A stretch of 60,464 bases of DNA from Candidatus Saccharimonadota bacterium (GTDB lineage: Bacteria > Patescibacteriota > Saccharimonadia > Saccharimonadales > Saccharimonadaceae): contig JAFWHS010000004.1 of NCBI GenBank assembly GCA_017511925.1, positions 1 through 60,464 on the forward strand. Reading direction: 5' to 3'. The position numbers and the translations under genes were made by a program. Below the pieces are notes generated by a model, which did not search any database, was not told where the DNA came from, and saw nothing but the letters and a program-made list of their open reading frames with translations. Shown piece by piece: positions 8,441 through 17,124 of the stretch (positions within the stretch are counted from its first letter, which is position 1; every line of letters starts with the position of its first letter).

Positions 8441-9460
8441 ATGAGTGTATTCAAGAAAAAAGACATAAAAAAGACCGAGCAGGAAAAGGTCGAAGAACGT
8501 CGCGAAGAAGTTCTTGCCAAAGGGCGCAAGTTTAAATATCCTTTGCAATGGACTAAGCACCGCATTGTAATCAATACAGTTTTGATTACTTTTATAACTA
8601 TTGCTATTCTTGTCACTAGTGGCTGGCTAGCTCTTTATCGTTTTGGTATGACTGACGAGATGCTGTTTCGCGTCACTAAGATCTTCCCAGTTCCGGTAGC
8701 ATCTGTCGACAATGAAAATGTCCTCTTTTCGGATTATCTAATGTTTTATCGTAGCAGTGTAATATCTATAGAGCGTCAGTCTGGGCAACTCGATAATGAA
8801 GGGGATCTCGATACTTTACGCTTGCAATACAAACGTGCGGCACTCTCAGAAGCAGAAGAATATACCTATGCTGTAAAAATCGCTAGGGAATTAAACATTG
8901 TAGTTACCGATGAGGAAATTGACGAAGAATTTAATCGCCATCTTGCGATTGGTGGCGTAGACCGTAGTGAAGAAGGTTTCACTAAAATTATTCAAGATAA
9001 CTTTGGTCTTAGCAAAAATGAATATCGTCGCATGCTTTATCTTAGTCTCATTAAAGCTAAGGTTGAAATTGCCATTGATGAACAAGCTAGCGCAACTGCT
9101 AACAAGGTAGAAACTTTACTTGGCGAGAATGGCGGGGATTATGCCTTAGTAGCTGAGGCGCTCGGTGCCGAGATTAATTATGAGGAAACTGGCGGCATGG
9201 TCTCAAACCAAAATATTGACGGTGGTCGCGCCTCTGAAGCTTCTAAATTAGAGCCAGGCCAGCAAAGTGGTCGGTTTGTTTCTATGAATGGCGACGGTTA
9301 TTATTTTGTCAAACTTATTAATAAGACCGACTCCGATGTTAATTTTGTCTCGATCAAAGTACCATTTACGACATTTACCGAACGTTTCAACGCCCTTAAA
9401 GAAGATGGCAAGATTGTCGAATTTATCGAAATCTCAAGCCCAACTGATCTAGCTGAATAA
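8441..9460 (+). CDS. membrane-anchored SurA-like peptidyl-prolyl isomerase/foldase
   Basis: 339-aa protein with a basic cytoplasmic N-terminus, one TM helix (RIVINTVLITFITIAILVTSGWLAL, near residues 40-65), a SurA_N-like helical region (LFSDYLMFYRSSV ... VVTDEEIDEEFNRHL ... GLSKNEYRRMLYLSLIKAKV) and a C-terminal parvulin-like stretch (SKLEPGQQSGRFVSMNGDGYYFVKLINK). It probably helps secreted proteins fold outside the membrane. Start at 8441 places translation after tRNA-Arg, 11 nt from its CCA; an in-frame ATG at 8297 would translate the tRNA and is rejected. No Shine-Dalgarno is visible; expression may come from read-through of the tRNA transcript. Confidence 0.78.
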   Translation: MSVFKKKDIKKTEQEKVEERREEVLAKGRKFKYPLQWTKHRIVINTVLITFITIAILVTSGWLALYRFGMTDEMLFRVTKIFPVPVASVDNENVLFSDYLMFYRSSVISIERQSGQLDNEGDLDTLRLQYKRAALSEAEEYTYAVKIARELNIVVTDEEIDEEFNRHLAIGGVDRSEEGFTKIIQDNFGLSKNEYRRMLYLSLIKAKVEIAIDEQASATANKVETLLGENGGDYALVAEALGAEINYEETGGMVSNQNIDGGRASEASKLEPGQQSGRFVSMNGDGYYFVKLINKTDSDVNFVSIKVPFTTFTERFNALKEDGKIVEFIEISSPTDLAE

Positions 9461-9484
9461 AAATAAAGCCCCAAGAGGACTTTC

Positions 9485-9559
9485 TGGTGCGGGTACAGGG
9501 AGTCGGACCCTGATCTCATCCTTGGGAAGGATACATAATAGCCGCTATACGATACCCGC
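9485..9559 (-). tRNA. tRNA-Gly (CCC)
   Basis: On the minus strand the acceptor GCGGGTA pairs with TACCCGC, the T-arm is CAGGG-TCCGACT-CCCTG, and the anticodon loop TTCCCAA gives CCC (plus-strand bases 9524-9526). CCA is encoded (plus-strand TGG 9485-9487). A minus-strand TATAAT preceded by TGG lies about 10 nt upstream of the 5' end. Confidence 0.95.
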
Positions 9560-9596
9560 GACTCCTCTTATTATACCATAATACCCTTAAACATGC

Positions 9597-9602
9597 TATA
9601 AT
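9597..9602 (+). promoter_or_regulatory. extended -10 of argS, leaderless spacing
   Basis: TGC-TATAAT ends 6 nt before the argS ATG (9609), so the predicted transcription start coincides with the start codon. This is one of eleven exact cases in the window. Confidence 0.65.
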
Positions 9603-9608
9603 TGTCTT

Positions 9609-11315
9609 ATGCAAGAAATCAGGGAACAACTCAAAAACGCTATCAAAAACCTTTATGGCTTAGATTTTGAGCCCGAAGTCACTCCTTCGCCCGCTAATAT
9701 TCCCGCAGATTATTCTACCAACGCTCCGCTAAAACTTGCCAAAGAACTCCACAAGAGCCCAATGGCCATTTCAGAAGAGCTATCAAATGTTCTTCAGCAA
9801 GAGCTCACAATAACTCCTCCAGGCTTTATTAACTTTACATTGTCAGATAATTATTTATCGTCAAAGCTTAGCAACCTGAACAAAGATTTTACTCAACAAA
9901 TTTCATCTGATAAGTTTGCTGGCAAAACCGTTATTTGTGAATTTAGCGACCCAAATCCCTTCAAAGTTTTACATGTTGGTCACCTATATACCTCAGTAGT
10001 TGGCGACTCAATCTCTAGGCTCTTTGAATATGCTGGCGCCAATGTTATTCGCGCCAATTTCGGTGGCGACGTTGGTCTTCATGTCGCTAAGACCATGTAT
10101 ATTTTGCAACAAAAAGACATCAAAGATCTTACTATAGAAGATATTGCTAAATGTTATGTTGAAGGCACAGCCGCCTATGATGACGACGAAGAAGCTCATC
10201 AAAAAATCACAGACCTCAATAAAGAAATTTATAAAATTAATTCTGAAAATATTCACGGCACGCCTTTGTCAGATCTTTATTGGCGCGGCAGAGAATTATC
10301 ATACGATTATTTTAAGAATTTTTACGCTACTATTGGCTTAATATTTGATAAATTTTATCCAGAATCCACTGTTGCTAGCCTCGGCCTCGAAAAAGTCAAA
10401 GCCGAACTAGAAAAAGGCGTTTACGAGGAATCTAACGGTGCTGTAATTTTCAATGGCGAAAAATACGGTCTTCATACGCGTGTATTTATTAATAAAGAAG
10501 GTGTCCCTACTTACGAAACAAAAGACGTCGGCCTAATTTTTACCAAGTGGCAAGATTATCATTTTGATAAGTCGGTTGTTATTACGGGAAACGAACAGCT
10601 TGAGTATATGAAAGTTGTTTTAAAATCCGTCGAGCAGTATGCTCCAGATCTTGTAGAAAAAACTTCCCATCTAACTCACGGCCTTGTTAAGCTTCCTGGC
10701 AATGTCAAAATGTCTTCCAGAAAAGGCAATTTCTTAAAAGCTGTTGATGTGCTCGATATGGTAAAATCAGCTCTCGAATCAGAATACAATTCAAAAGACG
10801 AAAAAGTATCCCTCGCTGCCACCAAGTACGCCTTTCTTAAATATAAAATGGGTGGCAATATTATCTTCGATCCTAAAGAATCCGTCAAAATGACCGGCAA
10901 CTCCGGCCCATACTTGCTTTATTCGGCTGTTCGTGCCAAGAAGATATTAGTATCTGTAAAAGATACTTTTGAGGAGCATAATCGCCAACGGGGCGATTAC
11001 GGAGCGACCGAAGCCCGTAACGACGGGCCTGAGGGAGCGTTCCGAGAAAGTATTTTTACAGATACCGAGAGAAATTTAATCAAGAAGATTTTAGAATACA
11101 AAGATGTTTTAAGCGAATCAGTTTCCGAAATGGCTCCCCATAAAGTCGCCAACTATTTATACGAACTAGCTCAAGAATTTTCTAGATTTTACGAAAACTG
11201 CCAAGTTGCTGGCAGCGACGAAGAAGAATCTCGCGCTATGATTGTTAAGGTTTACTTAGATACTATGACGCACGGATTAAATATCCTAGGCATCAATATT
11301 CCGGAGGAAATGTAA
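9609..11315 (+). CDS. argS: arginyl-tRNA synthetase
   Basis: Charges tRNA-Arg. Class I signatures are HVGH in FKVLHVGHLYTS (near residue 122) and KMSSRKGN near residue 364; the N-terminal Add1 domain and the C-terminal helical anticodon-binding domain (MAPHKVANYLYELAQEFSRFYENC) are both present. Residues about 448-485, at the junction to the anticodon-binding domain, derive from a 112-bp palindromic element shared with polA, a region poor in conserved synthetase sequence. Promoter spacing indicates a leaderless mRNA. The stop overlaps the orn start by 1 nt, so the two genes are coupled. Confidence 0.95.
   Translation: MQEIREQLKNAIKNLYGLDFEPEVTPSPANIPADYSTNAPLKLAKELHKSPMAISEELSNVLQQELTITPPGFINFTLSDNYLSSKLSNLNKDFTQQISSDKFAGKTVICEFSDPNPFKVLHVGHLYTSVVGDSISRLFEYAGANVIRANFGGDVGLHVAKTMYILQQKDIKDLTIEDIAKCYVEGTAAYDDDEEAHQKITDLNKEIYKINSENIHGTPLSDLYWRGRELSYDYFKNFYATIGLIFDKFYPESTVASLGLEKVKAELEKGVYEESNGAVIFNGEKYGLHTRVFINKEGVPTYETKDVGLIFTKWQDYHFDKSVVITGNEQLEYMKVVLKSVEQYAPDLVEKTSHLTHGLVKLPGNVKMSSRKGNFLKAVDVLDMVKSALESEYNSKDEKVSLAATKYAFLKYKMGGNIIFDPKESVKMTGNSGPYLLYSAVRAKKILVSVKDTFEEHNRQRGDYGATEARNDGPEGAFRESIFTDTERNLIKKILEYKDVLSESVSEMAPHKVANYLYELAQEFSRFYENCQVAGSDEEESRAMIVKVYLDTMTHGLNILGINIPEEM
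10952..11063. repeat. palindromic element, copy inside argS
   Basis: An 18-bp left arm (10952-10969) and a 17-bp right arm (11047-11063) are inverted repeats of each other with one 1-nt gap. Between them lies a GC-rich core with the hairpin CCCGT-AACG-ACGGG (11014-11027) followed by TGAG...CCGAGA. The same hairpin and right-hand core occur in polA, and the left core (TTTGAG.A.CATAA) resembles the 19.6-kb copy. The reading frame stays open through the element. Confidence 0.7.
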
Positions 11316-11839
11316 TGAAAAAAGCTAAATTATTATGGCTCGATCTCGAAATGACTGGTCTCGATCCAGAAAAAGACAGGATTCTCGAAGTTGCTGCCAT
11401 CGCGACCGACATGAGCCTAAGTCAAATCGCCACTTACGAAGCTGTCGTCAAGGTCGATGCTAGTCTCATGAAAGAACGCATGGTCGGCGAATTTTGGGAA
11501 AATAATTTCGCATCTCGCGATGCGCTTCAGGCGCAAAATCAGGACGGTAAACCAATCAAAGAAGTCGAAAAAGAGTTACTTAAATTTTTAGACGATCACT
11601 TTGGCAAGGAAATTTATCTTGCCGGAAATTCAATTCATCAAGATCGCAAATTTATTGAACGCGAAATGCCTGAGCTAAACAAGCGTCTTCACTATCGTAT
11701 GCTCGATGTCTCTGCTTGGAAAATTTATTTCGAAAACGCAAAACATAAGAAATTTACCAAACCCGAAAATCATCGTGCACTCGACGATATTAATGGTTCA
11801 ATAGAGGAGCTCAAATGGTATTTGACATTTCTGAAGTAA
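11315..11839 (+). CDS. orn: oligoribonuclease (DEDDh 3'-5' exonuclease)
   Basis: Degrades 2-5-nt RNA leftovers to mononucleotides. 174 aa, normal length. DEDDh residues are visible: D and E in WLDLEMTGLDP, D in NSIHQDRKFIE, and H with D in ENHRALDDINGSIEEL. ATG 11315 overlaps the argS stop by 1 nt with GGAGG upstream in argS. Orn is typical of proteobacteria and actinobacteria; it sits here in an argS-orn operon with a small YjbR-like gene. Confidence 0.93.
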   Translation: MKKAKLLWLDLEMTGLDPEKDRILEVAAIATDMSLSQIATYEAVVKVDASLMKERMVGEFWENNFASRDALQAQNQDGKPIKEVEKELLKFLDDHFGKEIYLAGNSIHQDRKFIEREMPELNKRLHYRMLDVSAWKIYFENAKHKKFTKPENHRALDDINGSIEELKWYLTFLK

Positions 11840-12099
11840 CTGGCCTCGGCGAATATAAGAAAAAAACCGAAGAATCTCGCGATCTATACTACCGAGATGA
11901 CAAGGTTTTTCTTGTTGTGAATAAAAACACTATAGAAATTCGCACCGACGATCAGCTTAGTAAATTGCTCAGGGAAAAATACGAATCTGTTATGGAGTCG
12001 CGTTATTTCGGCCGCGGCGGCATCGAAATTGTTCTCGCAAATCAGCTCAGCCAAACCGAACTTTATGACCTTGTTCGGCTTAGCTATAATTTAAGTTAA
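11815..12099 (+). CDS. small YjbR/MmcQ-like protein (tentative)
   Basis: 94-aa protein overlapping the orn end by 25 nt, with AGGAG in front of the ATG. The second half, LSKLLREKYESVMESRYF...IEIVLANQLSQTELYDLVRLSYNL, resembles the C-terminal half of YjbR/MmcQ proteins (LREKY...W..V.L.....EL..LI..SY.L). The N-terminal half is shorter than in that family. The function of the family is unknown (a CyaY-like fold, sometimes called DNA-binding). Assignment is by pattern only. Confidence 0.55.
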   Translation: MVFDISEVTGLGEYKKKTEESRDLYYRDDKVFLVVNKNTIEIRTDDQLSKLLREKYESVMESRYFGRGGIEIVLANQLSQTELYDLVRLSYNLS

Positions 12100-12104
12100 A
12101 ATCT

Positions 12105-12530
12105 TTATAATTCCGTCTTTTCGGCTTTTTTGTCTCTACGACGGTTGATTCTATTCATGGCTTTAATTATCAAGAAAATCACCCAGGCAATAATCAAGAA
12201 CTCAACTACGTTTTGGATAAAGTTACCATAGGCAATTACCGCTGCGGTGTCTCCGCCAAAGAAATTTGGAATCACTAATTTAAGTTCCGTAAAGTCTACA
12301 CCACCACCGATCAGCCCCACTATCGGCATTACGATATCATTGACTAGGGAATTAACAATCGCTGTGAAAGCTCCGCCTACTGCAACGCCTACTGCGAGAT
12401 CTACTACTGAACCACGATTAATAAATTCGATAAACTCTTTTCTAAAGCCAGAATCTTTTTTATGAACCTTTGCTGCTACTTCTTTTGCTTTTTCTTTAGT
12501 TTTTTCCACCGCTTTAGATTTTTCTGCCAT
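12105..12530 (-). CDS. mscL: large-conductance mechanosensitive channel
   Basis: Tension-gated pore that releases solutes in hypo-osmotic shock. 141 aa: a basic Lys/Ala-rich N-terminal extension of about 30 residues, then FRKEFIEFINRGSVVDLAVGVAVGGAFTAIVNSLVNDIVMPIVGLI (TM1), a periplasmic loop starting GGVDFTELKLVI and TM2 (FLIIAWVIFLIIKAMNRI). The gating helix TM1 with its Gly/Ala/Val face is well conserved. AAAGGA sits 6 nt before the ATG. Together with the MscS-like gene at 39.8 kb the cell has both classes of channel. Confidence 0.93.
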   Translation of the reverse strand: MAEKSKAVEKTKEKAKEVAAKVHKKDSGFRKEFIEFINRGSVVDLAVGVAVGGAFTAIVNSLVNDIVMPIVGLIGGGVDFTELKLVIPNFFGGDTAAVIAYGNFIQNVVEFLIIAWVIFLIIKAMNRINRRRDKKAEKTEL

Positions 12531-12544
12531 ATTATTCCTTTCTT

Positions 12545-13171
12545 TTATTTAGTTTCCGAAAAATCACTAAAGTTATTATAAAGATTATCCAAACTATTAT
12601 AAGATGTGTCAAGAATATCTTTTAATTGCTCATCTCTAGTAGACTCAGACAACGAAGCTTCTTCCGAAGTAATTAGTGAAATTTCGTAAGCCATTTTGAG
12701 TGCAAAAATCCTATCCAGTGTTCCACTTATTTTTGCTGTAAACAAATCTGAATCAAGCGCATCTTTATGTAGAGTTGCCTCCTCTATCAGATCCTTGTCT
12801 TCTTTGCCTTCTTTATAGGATGGGTATTTTTCTGCTATATAATCTCCCAGCTCACGGCTTGTGTTTGACAAAATCGAGCTGAGCGAAACCGAACTGGATC
12901 GTAAGTTTGAAGATTTTAAGTTGCCACGATACGTAGAAATTATATCTATAGTATTATCTATGTGCAACTTTAAAGATACATTTTTGTCTAATGTACTTTT
13001 ACCACCCCCACTGAGCATCGATCCTAAAATAATAATTAAAATTAATGCTGCGACCCCGATAATCAATACTTTGAATATTGGTGATTGCATAAATCTGCCA
13101 CCCATTTTTGAAGATTTTTTTTCTGGGCGTACTGAAGCAGAGATTTGATTCAGATACTCTTGTCCATCCAT
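12545..13171 (-). CDS. hypothetical membrane-anchored protein
   Basis: 208-aa protein of unknown function: a 30-residue cytoplasmic N-terminus, one TM helix (FKVLIIGVAALILIIILGSML, residues about 33-53), then an extracellular, mostly helical, Ser- and Leu-rich domain with no cysteines. Divergent from dnaG with a shared promoter region and just upstream of mscL on the same strand, so an operon with mscL is likely. No family recognised. Confidence 0.7.
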   Translation of the reverse strand: MDGQEYLNQISASVRPEKKSSKMGGRFMQSPIFKVLIIGVAALILIIILGSMLSGGGKSTLDKNVSLKLHIDNTIDIISTYRGNLKSSNLRSSSVSLSSILSNTSRELGDYIAEKYPSYKEGKEDKDLIEEATLHKDALDSDLFTAKISGTLDRIFALKMAYEISLITSEEASLSESTRDEQLKDILDTSYNSLDNLYNNFSDFSETK

Positions 13172-13173
13172 GA

Positions 13174-13186
13174 TATAATTATTATA
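13174..13186. promoter_or_regulatory. divergent -10 elements of dnaG and the 12545-13171 gene
   Basis: Plus-strand TGA-TATAAT (13174-13179) lies 9 nt before the dnaG ATG. Minus-strand TGT-TATAAT (13181-13186) lies 9 nt before the divergent ATG. The hexamers are 1 bp apart in a nearly symmetrical arrangement; neither gene has a Shine-Dalgarno. Confidence 0.6.
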
Positions 13187-13188
13187 AC

Positions 13189-14823
13189 ATGGATGGTGCG
13201 AAGGAAGAGATTAAATCTAGACTCGCGGTGGAAGATGTAGTTGGTGGCTACGTTGAGTTAAAAAGGGCAGGACGCAATCTTAAAGGTCACTCCCCATGGG
13301 GCGTCGATAAGACTCCCTCTTTTATGGTTTCACCAGAAAAGGGCATTTGGCACGATTTTTCCGCCAATAAAGGCGGCGACATTTTTACTTTTATTATGGA
13401 AGTAGAGGGCATTTCTTTTCGCGAGGCCATGGAAAAACTCGCAGCCAGAGCCGGAGTGGATCTCGCTAAATATCAAGGGGGCGATCGAGACCTCTCGCGC
13501 CGTAAACTTCGTGCCAAGGAGGCCTTAGCTCTCGCCACCAAATATTATCAAGCCTGCCTAGTACGTAGCAAATCCGTTTGTGAATATGTTTTTTATAATC
13601 GCAACCTTAATCGCGGTACCGTAGAAGAGTTCAAAATAGGTTATTCGCCAGCTAGCGGCAAAGCCCTTCATACTGCTCTCGAAAAACGCGGTTTTACTGA
13701 AAAAGAATTAGATGAAGCGGGCCTTTTAAATCGTTTCAAAACCGACATGTTTCGCGACCGCATGATGGTACCTTTTATTGACACCAGTGGAGATGTCATT
13801 GGTTTTACCGCACGGATTCTTAAAAAAGGTGAGCCTAAATATCTTAATACGCCGGAGACGATACTTTTCAACAAATCACGCTTTATATTTGGTTTATATC
13901 ACGCCAAAGAAGCCATTCGTCGCCACGGTTTCATCGTGATCGTAGAAGGGAATATGGACGTAATTTCTTCGCATCAGGCCGGCGTCAAAGAAGCTGTCGC
14001 TACTTCTGGTACAGCCATGACCGAACAGCATCTCAAAATTCTTTCCAACCTTTCTTCGGATATTCGCTTAGCTTATGACGGTGATGCTGCGGGTATTAAA
14101 GCTACTGAGCGTGCCATTATGTTGGCTGGCGACCTTGGCATCGATCTTACTGTTATTTCAAATTACCACGGTGCCAAAGACCCAGATGAGCTCATCCAAA
14201 AAGACCCTGCGTTATGGCAACAAGCAGTAGAAGAACGTGTCCCGGCCGTAGATTGGCTTCTAAACAAATATGAAGAAAATCTTAATCTTCGCCTTGCCCC
14301 AGACAAGAAAAAATATTCTGACATTGCTTTGAAACTTCTCAGTTATGTTAAAGATGAGATAGAACGTGCTGCTTATGAAGAAAAAGTTGCCAAAAAATTA
14401 GGCGTGGAAGTATCCATTCTTCGTGAAAAGGGAGAACGCTTGAACAAAAAATTAGAACAATCCGCATCTCATAAATACCTTAAAAAACCCAAAACCGATT
14501 TTAAGCCAGACCACATCAAAAAGATCGAAGACAGTCTTTTGGCGCTAAAGGTCTATGGCGGTATTACTAACACCAAAATTCCGCTCGATATCCCAGAAGA
14601 CGAAACTCGTCTTGATGAGCTAGAATTGATTTTTAATCGTGATCATGAATCTATCGCTAACCCAAATTACGAACAAGAAGCCACTGATCTGTTAAAGCGT
14701 TATAATTTAGAAATCAAAAAACACCGCATTAAATCATTAAACGAAAAATTAGCCTCTCTCGACGAGGAAAGTGAAGAATATAGTGACATCTTGAAAGAAA
14801 TTGTAGAGTTGCAAAATTCTTAA
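13189..14823 (+). CDS. dnaG: DNA primase with degenerate zinc finger
   Basis: Makes RNA primers for replication. 544 aa. Domain order is the CHC2-type N-terminal domain (1-90), catalytic core with TOPRIM (IVIVEGNMDVIS near 245-256 and AYDGDAAG near 296), then a short helicase-binding-type C-terminal region. The fold-defining DKTPSFMVSPEKG is intact but all zinc ligands are gone: SPWG (35-38) replaces CPFH and HDFSA (55-59) replaces HCFGC. Substitutions of this kind are known in some DnaG lineages. No Shine-Dalgarno; start 9 nt after the -10. Followed 21 nt later by rpoD, as in the classic primase-sigma macromolecular-synthesis operon. Confidence 0.93.
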   Translation: MDGAKEEIKSRLAVEDVVGGYVELKRAGRNLKGHSPWGVDKTPSFMVSPEKGIWHDFSANKGGDIFTFIMEVEGISFREAMEKLAARAGVDLAKYQGGDRDLSRRKLRAKEALALATKYYQACLVRSKSVCEYVFYNRNLNRGTVEEFKIGYSPASGKALHTALEKRGFTEKELDEAGLLNRFKTDMFRDRMMVPFIDTSGDVIGFTARILKKGEPKYLNTPETILFNKSRFIFGLYHAKEAIRRHGFIVIVEGNMDVISSHQAGVKEAVATSGTAMTEQHLKILSNLSSDIRLAYDGDAAGIKATERAIMLAGDLGIDLTVISNYHGAKDPDELIQKDPALWQQAVEERVPAVDWLLNKYEENLNLRLAPDKKKYSDIALKLLSYVKDEIERAAYEEKVAKKLGVEVSILREKGERLNKKLEQSASHKYLKKPKTDFKPDHIKKIEDSLLALKVYGGITNTKIPLDIPEDETRLDELELIFNRDHESIANPNYEQEATDLLKRYNLEIKKHRIKSLNEKLASLDEESEEYSDILKEIVELQNS

Positions 14824-14844
14824 TTTTAGATTATACTATGTCTA

Positions 14845-15819
14845 ATGAGCTCTAAAAAAGATGATATTTTGAATGCAAACTCTGTGCCGATCGATTTAGA
14901 CGAGCCAGAGACTAATGATCTTGAGAACGAAGAGGAATTGTCCGACGAAGATCTCGCCATCACCGCCGAGAACGTCGACGCTTTTGCTGACGATTCCGTC
15001 AGACTTTATTTGCGTGAAATCGGTAAAATCCCTCTCCTTACTCCTGAAGAAGAGGCGGATCTCGCTCAGCGCATTGTCAAAGGTGACAAAAAAGCCAAAG
15101 ACAAAATGGTTGAGAGTAATATGCGTCTTGTTGTTTCAATTGCCAAACGCTACGGTGGTCGCGGTCTAGACTTTCTAGATTTAATCCAAGAGGGAAACAC
15201 CGGTTTACTTCGTGCTGTAGAAAAATTTGACCCAGAAAAAGGTTTTAAATTTTCTACTTATGCTACTTGGTGGGTGCGCCAGGCAATTACCCGCGCTATT
15301 GCAGATCAAGCTCGTACTATTCGTATCCCAGTTCACATGGTAGAAACCATCAATAAAGTTTTAAGGACTACCCGCAAGCTCACTTCTGAACTCAATCGTG
15401 AGCCTACCAACGAAGAAATCGCCAAGGAGCTCGATATGGAGCCAGACAAAATTGATTACGTCATGCGTATCAAACAAGATATCGCTTCTCTCGATGCTTC
15501 TGTCGGCCGCGATGGTGATGACGAAGATTCTGTCCTCGGTGACTTCGTTGAGGATGAAGAACGTGATTCTCCTGAAGATTCCGCTGCCAATCAAATTCTA
15601 AAAGAGCAACTTTCCGAAATTATCGCAACATTGACCGATAGGGAACAAAAGATCATCCGTCTCCGCTTTGGCATTGGTGGCGGCCGCCCGCATACCCTAG
15701 AAGAGGTCGGTGCTGAGTTTGATGTTACCCGCGAGCGCATTCGCCAGATCGAGGCCAAAGCTCTTTCTAAACTCCGCAAAAACAAAGAAACTAAAAAATT
15801 ACACGAATATTTAAGGTAG
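14845..15819 (+). CDS. rpoD: primary RNA polymerase sigma factor (sigma-70)
   Basis: 324-aa housekeeping sigma. Region 1.2 [21 protein letters not shown], region 2.3/2.4 [33 protein letters not shown], region 3, and region 4.2 helix-turn-helix [29 protein letters not shown]. Region 1.1 is reduced to an acidic tail of about 50 residues, so it is close to the short primary sigmas. Its -10 reading residues fit the TATAAT and extended -10 promoters seen throughout the window. Probably co-transcribed with dnaG and with the pilin-like gene 7 nt downstream. Confidence 0.96.
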   Translation: MSSKKDDILNANSVPIDLDEPETNDLENEEELSDEDLAITAENVDAFADDSVRLYLREIGKIPLLTPEEEADLAQRIVKGDKKAKDKMVESNMRLVVSIAKRYGGRGLDFLDLIQEGNTGLLRAVEKFDPEKGFKFSTYATWWVRQAITRAIADQARTIRIPVHMVETINKVLRTTRKLTSELNREPTNEEIAKELDMEPDKIDYVMRIKQDIASLDASVGRDGDDEDSVLGDFVEDEERDSPEDSAANQILKEQLSEIIATLTDREQKIIRLRFGIGGGRPHTLEEVGAEFDVTRERIRQIEAKALSKLRKNKETKKLHEYLR

Positions 15820-15826
15820 GAGGAAC

Positions 15827-16207
15827 ATGAAGAAAATATTTGCAGCAATTTTAGCGCTAGCCTTAGGCTTATCATATTTGGGCTCCCCAGCAATGGCTAC
15901 CAATCAAGCGACTATTTTCGGGGATCCATTAGGCAGCAACAACGCTGCGATATTAAAGGATTGTGCCGACAAAGACGGTGAAGAAAGTATTAAATGTGTT
16001 CTCAACCTCGTAGTCGATATCATGTCCGTCCTCATCGGTATTCTTGGCGTCATCGGTATCACAATTACTGGCATCCAATACCTCACGGCCGGCGGTAGTG
16101 AAGAAAAAACTCGCAAAGCCAAGCGTCGTTTATTTGAGATCGTCATTGGCCTCGCCGTTTATGCCGTGATGTATGCTTTGCTTAGCTGGCTCTTACCAAA
16201 CAATTAA
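15827..16207 (+). CDS. VirB2/TrbC-like pilin family membrane protein
   Basis: 126 aa: a cleavable signal peptide (MKKIFAAILALALGLSYLGSPAMA), a short segment with two cysteines (KDCADKDGEESIKC), then two TM helices (VVDIMSVLIGILGVIGITITGIQYL and FEIVIGLAVYAVMYALLSWLL) separated by a basic loop GGSEEKTRKAKRR. This is the layout of the VirB2/TrbC type IV secretion pilin family, a frequent single-gene family in CPR genomes. GGAGG precedes the ATG by 4 nt. No other type IV secretion gene is visible nearby. Confidence 0.75.
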   Translation: MKKIFAAILALALGLSYLGSPAMATNQATIFGDPLGSNNAAILKDCADKDGEESIKCVLNLVVDIMSVLIGILGVIGITITGIQYLTAGGSEEKTRKAKRRLFEIVIGLAVYAVMYALLSWLLPNN

Positions 16208-16215
16208 TTTACCAT

Positions 16216-17124
16216 ATGCAGCGTCTACTTGTTATTTATAATCCTCGTTCCACTCGCTATAAATCCGTCAAAAGCGAAGTGTTGGATAAGCTGCCAAATT
16301 TAAAAGGCTATATTATTGGTAAATACACTATCAAAAAAATCGGTTTTGAAGGTAACGTTAAAGATCTTTCTAAAGTCATAAAAGACGGAGATCTTATTAT
16401 TTCTGCTGGCGGTGATGCTACTGCGGCTATTTCTGCAAATGCTATTATCAAATCTGGCAAAGACGCCACGCTTGGTGTCTTGCCGTACGGCAATTTCAAT
16501 GATCTCGCCCGCACGCTTAAGACGCATACCTTGGACGATATTATTTCGCAAAATCAAAAACCAGTAAAACTCTATCCTTTAGAAATTATTGTAGATGGTA
16601 AGTTTTGGCGCTATGCTACTTGTTATGTCACTATTGGCATGACCGCTGAAGCCGTAGAACTTTTTGATGAACAAAAAGTGCGCACTTATCTCCAAAAAGG
16701 ACACAAGAGTTCTTGGCGTTCATATATCTACCTCATGAAATGGTATTTCAAAAATCGTCACAAAAAAATTTTCCTACCTGGTCTTAAGATCAATGGCGCT
16801 ACTCAACATAAAAAAACTTCTGACTACGCTGCGCTCAGTGGTCGCTCTATGTGTCGCGTTATGAAAGGACGCGAAGATTATCTCAAACCAAAAGTTTTTC
16901 GCAGTACAGCTAAGCCATTGGCAAATTTTTGGCCACTTTTTACTTTAATGACCAAAAGTATTTTTTATCGTGTGCCAGGAGATGAAACTACCGGTGATAA
17001 ACTAGAGTTTTCTAACCCCACTACGATAGAGCTTCAAGCGGAAGGAGAATATCAAATTTTTCAAAATGTCAAAACTGTAGAAGTAAAGAAAGGCACCAAA
17101 TGTCTGAAAGTAGTTCAGAATTAA
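16216..17124 (+). CDS. diacylglycerol/sphingosine kinase-family lipid kinase (YegS/DgkB-like)
   Basis: 302-aa cytosolic kinase that probably phosphorylates a membrane lipid. NPRSTR near the start is the nucleotide-loop motif, and IISAGGDATAAISANAI (near residue 58) corresponds to the GGDGT signature, with A-T instead of G-T. GVLPYGNFNDLARTL matches the family's P-x-G-T-x-N-D-x-A-R motif (G-N-F here). The C-terminal beta domain is shorter than usual. It lies 8 nt after the pilin-like gene and its end overlaps the zeta-like gene by 25 nt, so rpoD to the zeta gene may be one transcript. Confidence 0.8.
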   Translation: MQRLLVIYNPRSTRYKSVKSEVLDKLPNLKGYIIGKYTIKKIGFEGNVKDLSKVIKDGDLIISAGGDATAAISANAIIKSGKDATLGVLPYGNFNDLARTLKTHTLDDIISQNQKPVKLYPLEIIVDGKFWRYATCYVTIGMTAEAVELFDEQKVRTYLQKGHKSSWRSYIYLMKWYFKNRHKKIFLPGLKINGATQHKKTSDYAALSGRSMCRVMKGREDYLKPKVFRSTAKPLANFWPLFTLMTKSIFYRVPGDETTGDKLEFSNPTTIELQAEGEYQIFQNVKTVEVKKGTKCLKVVQN

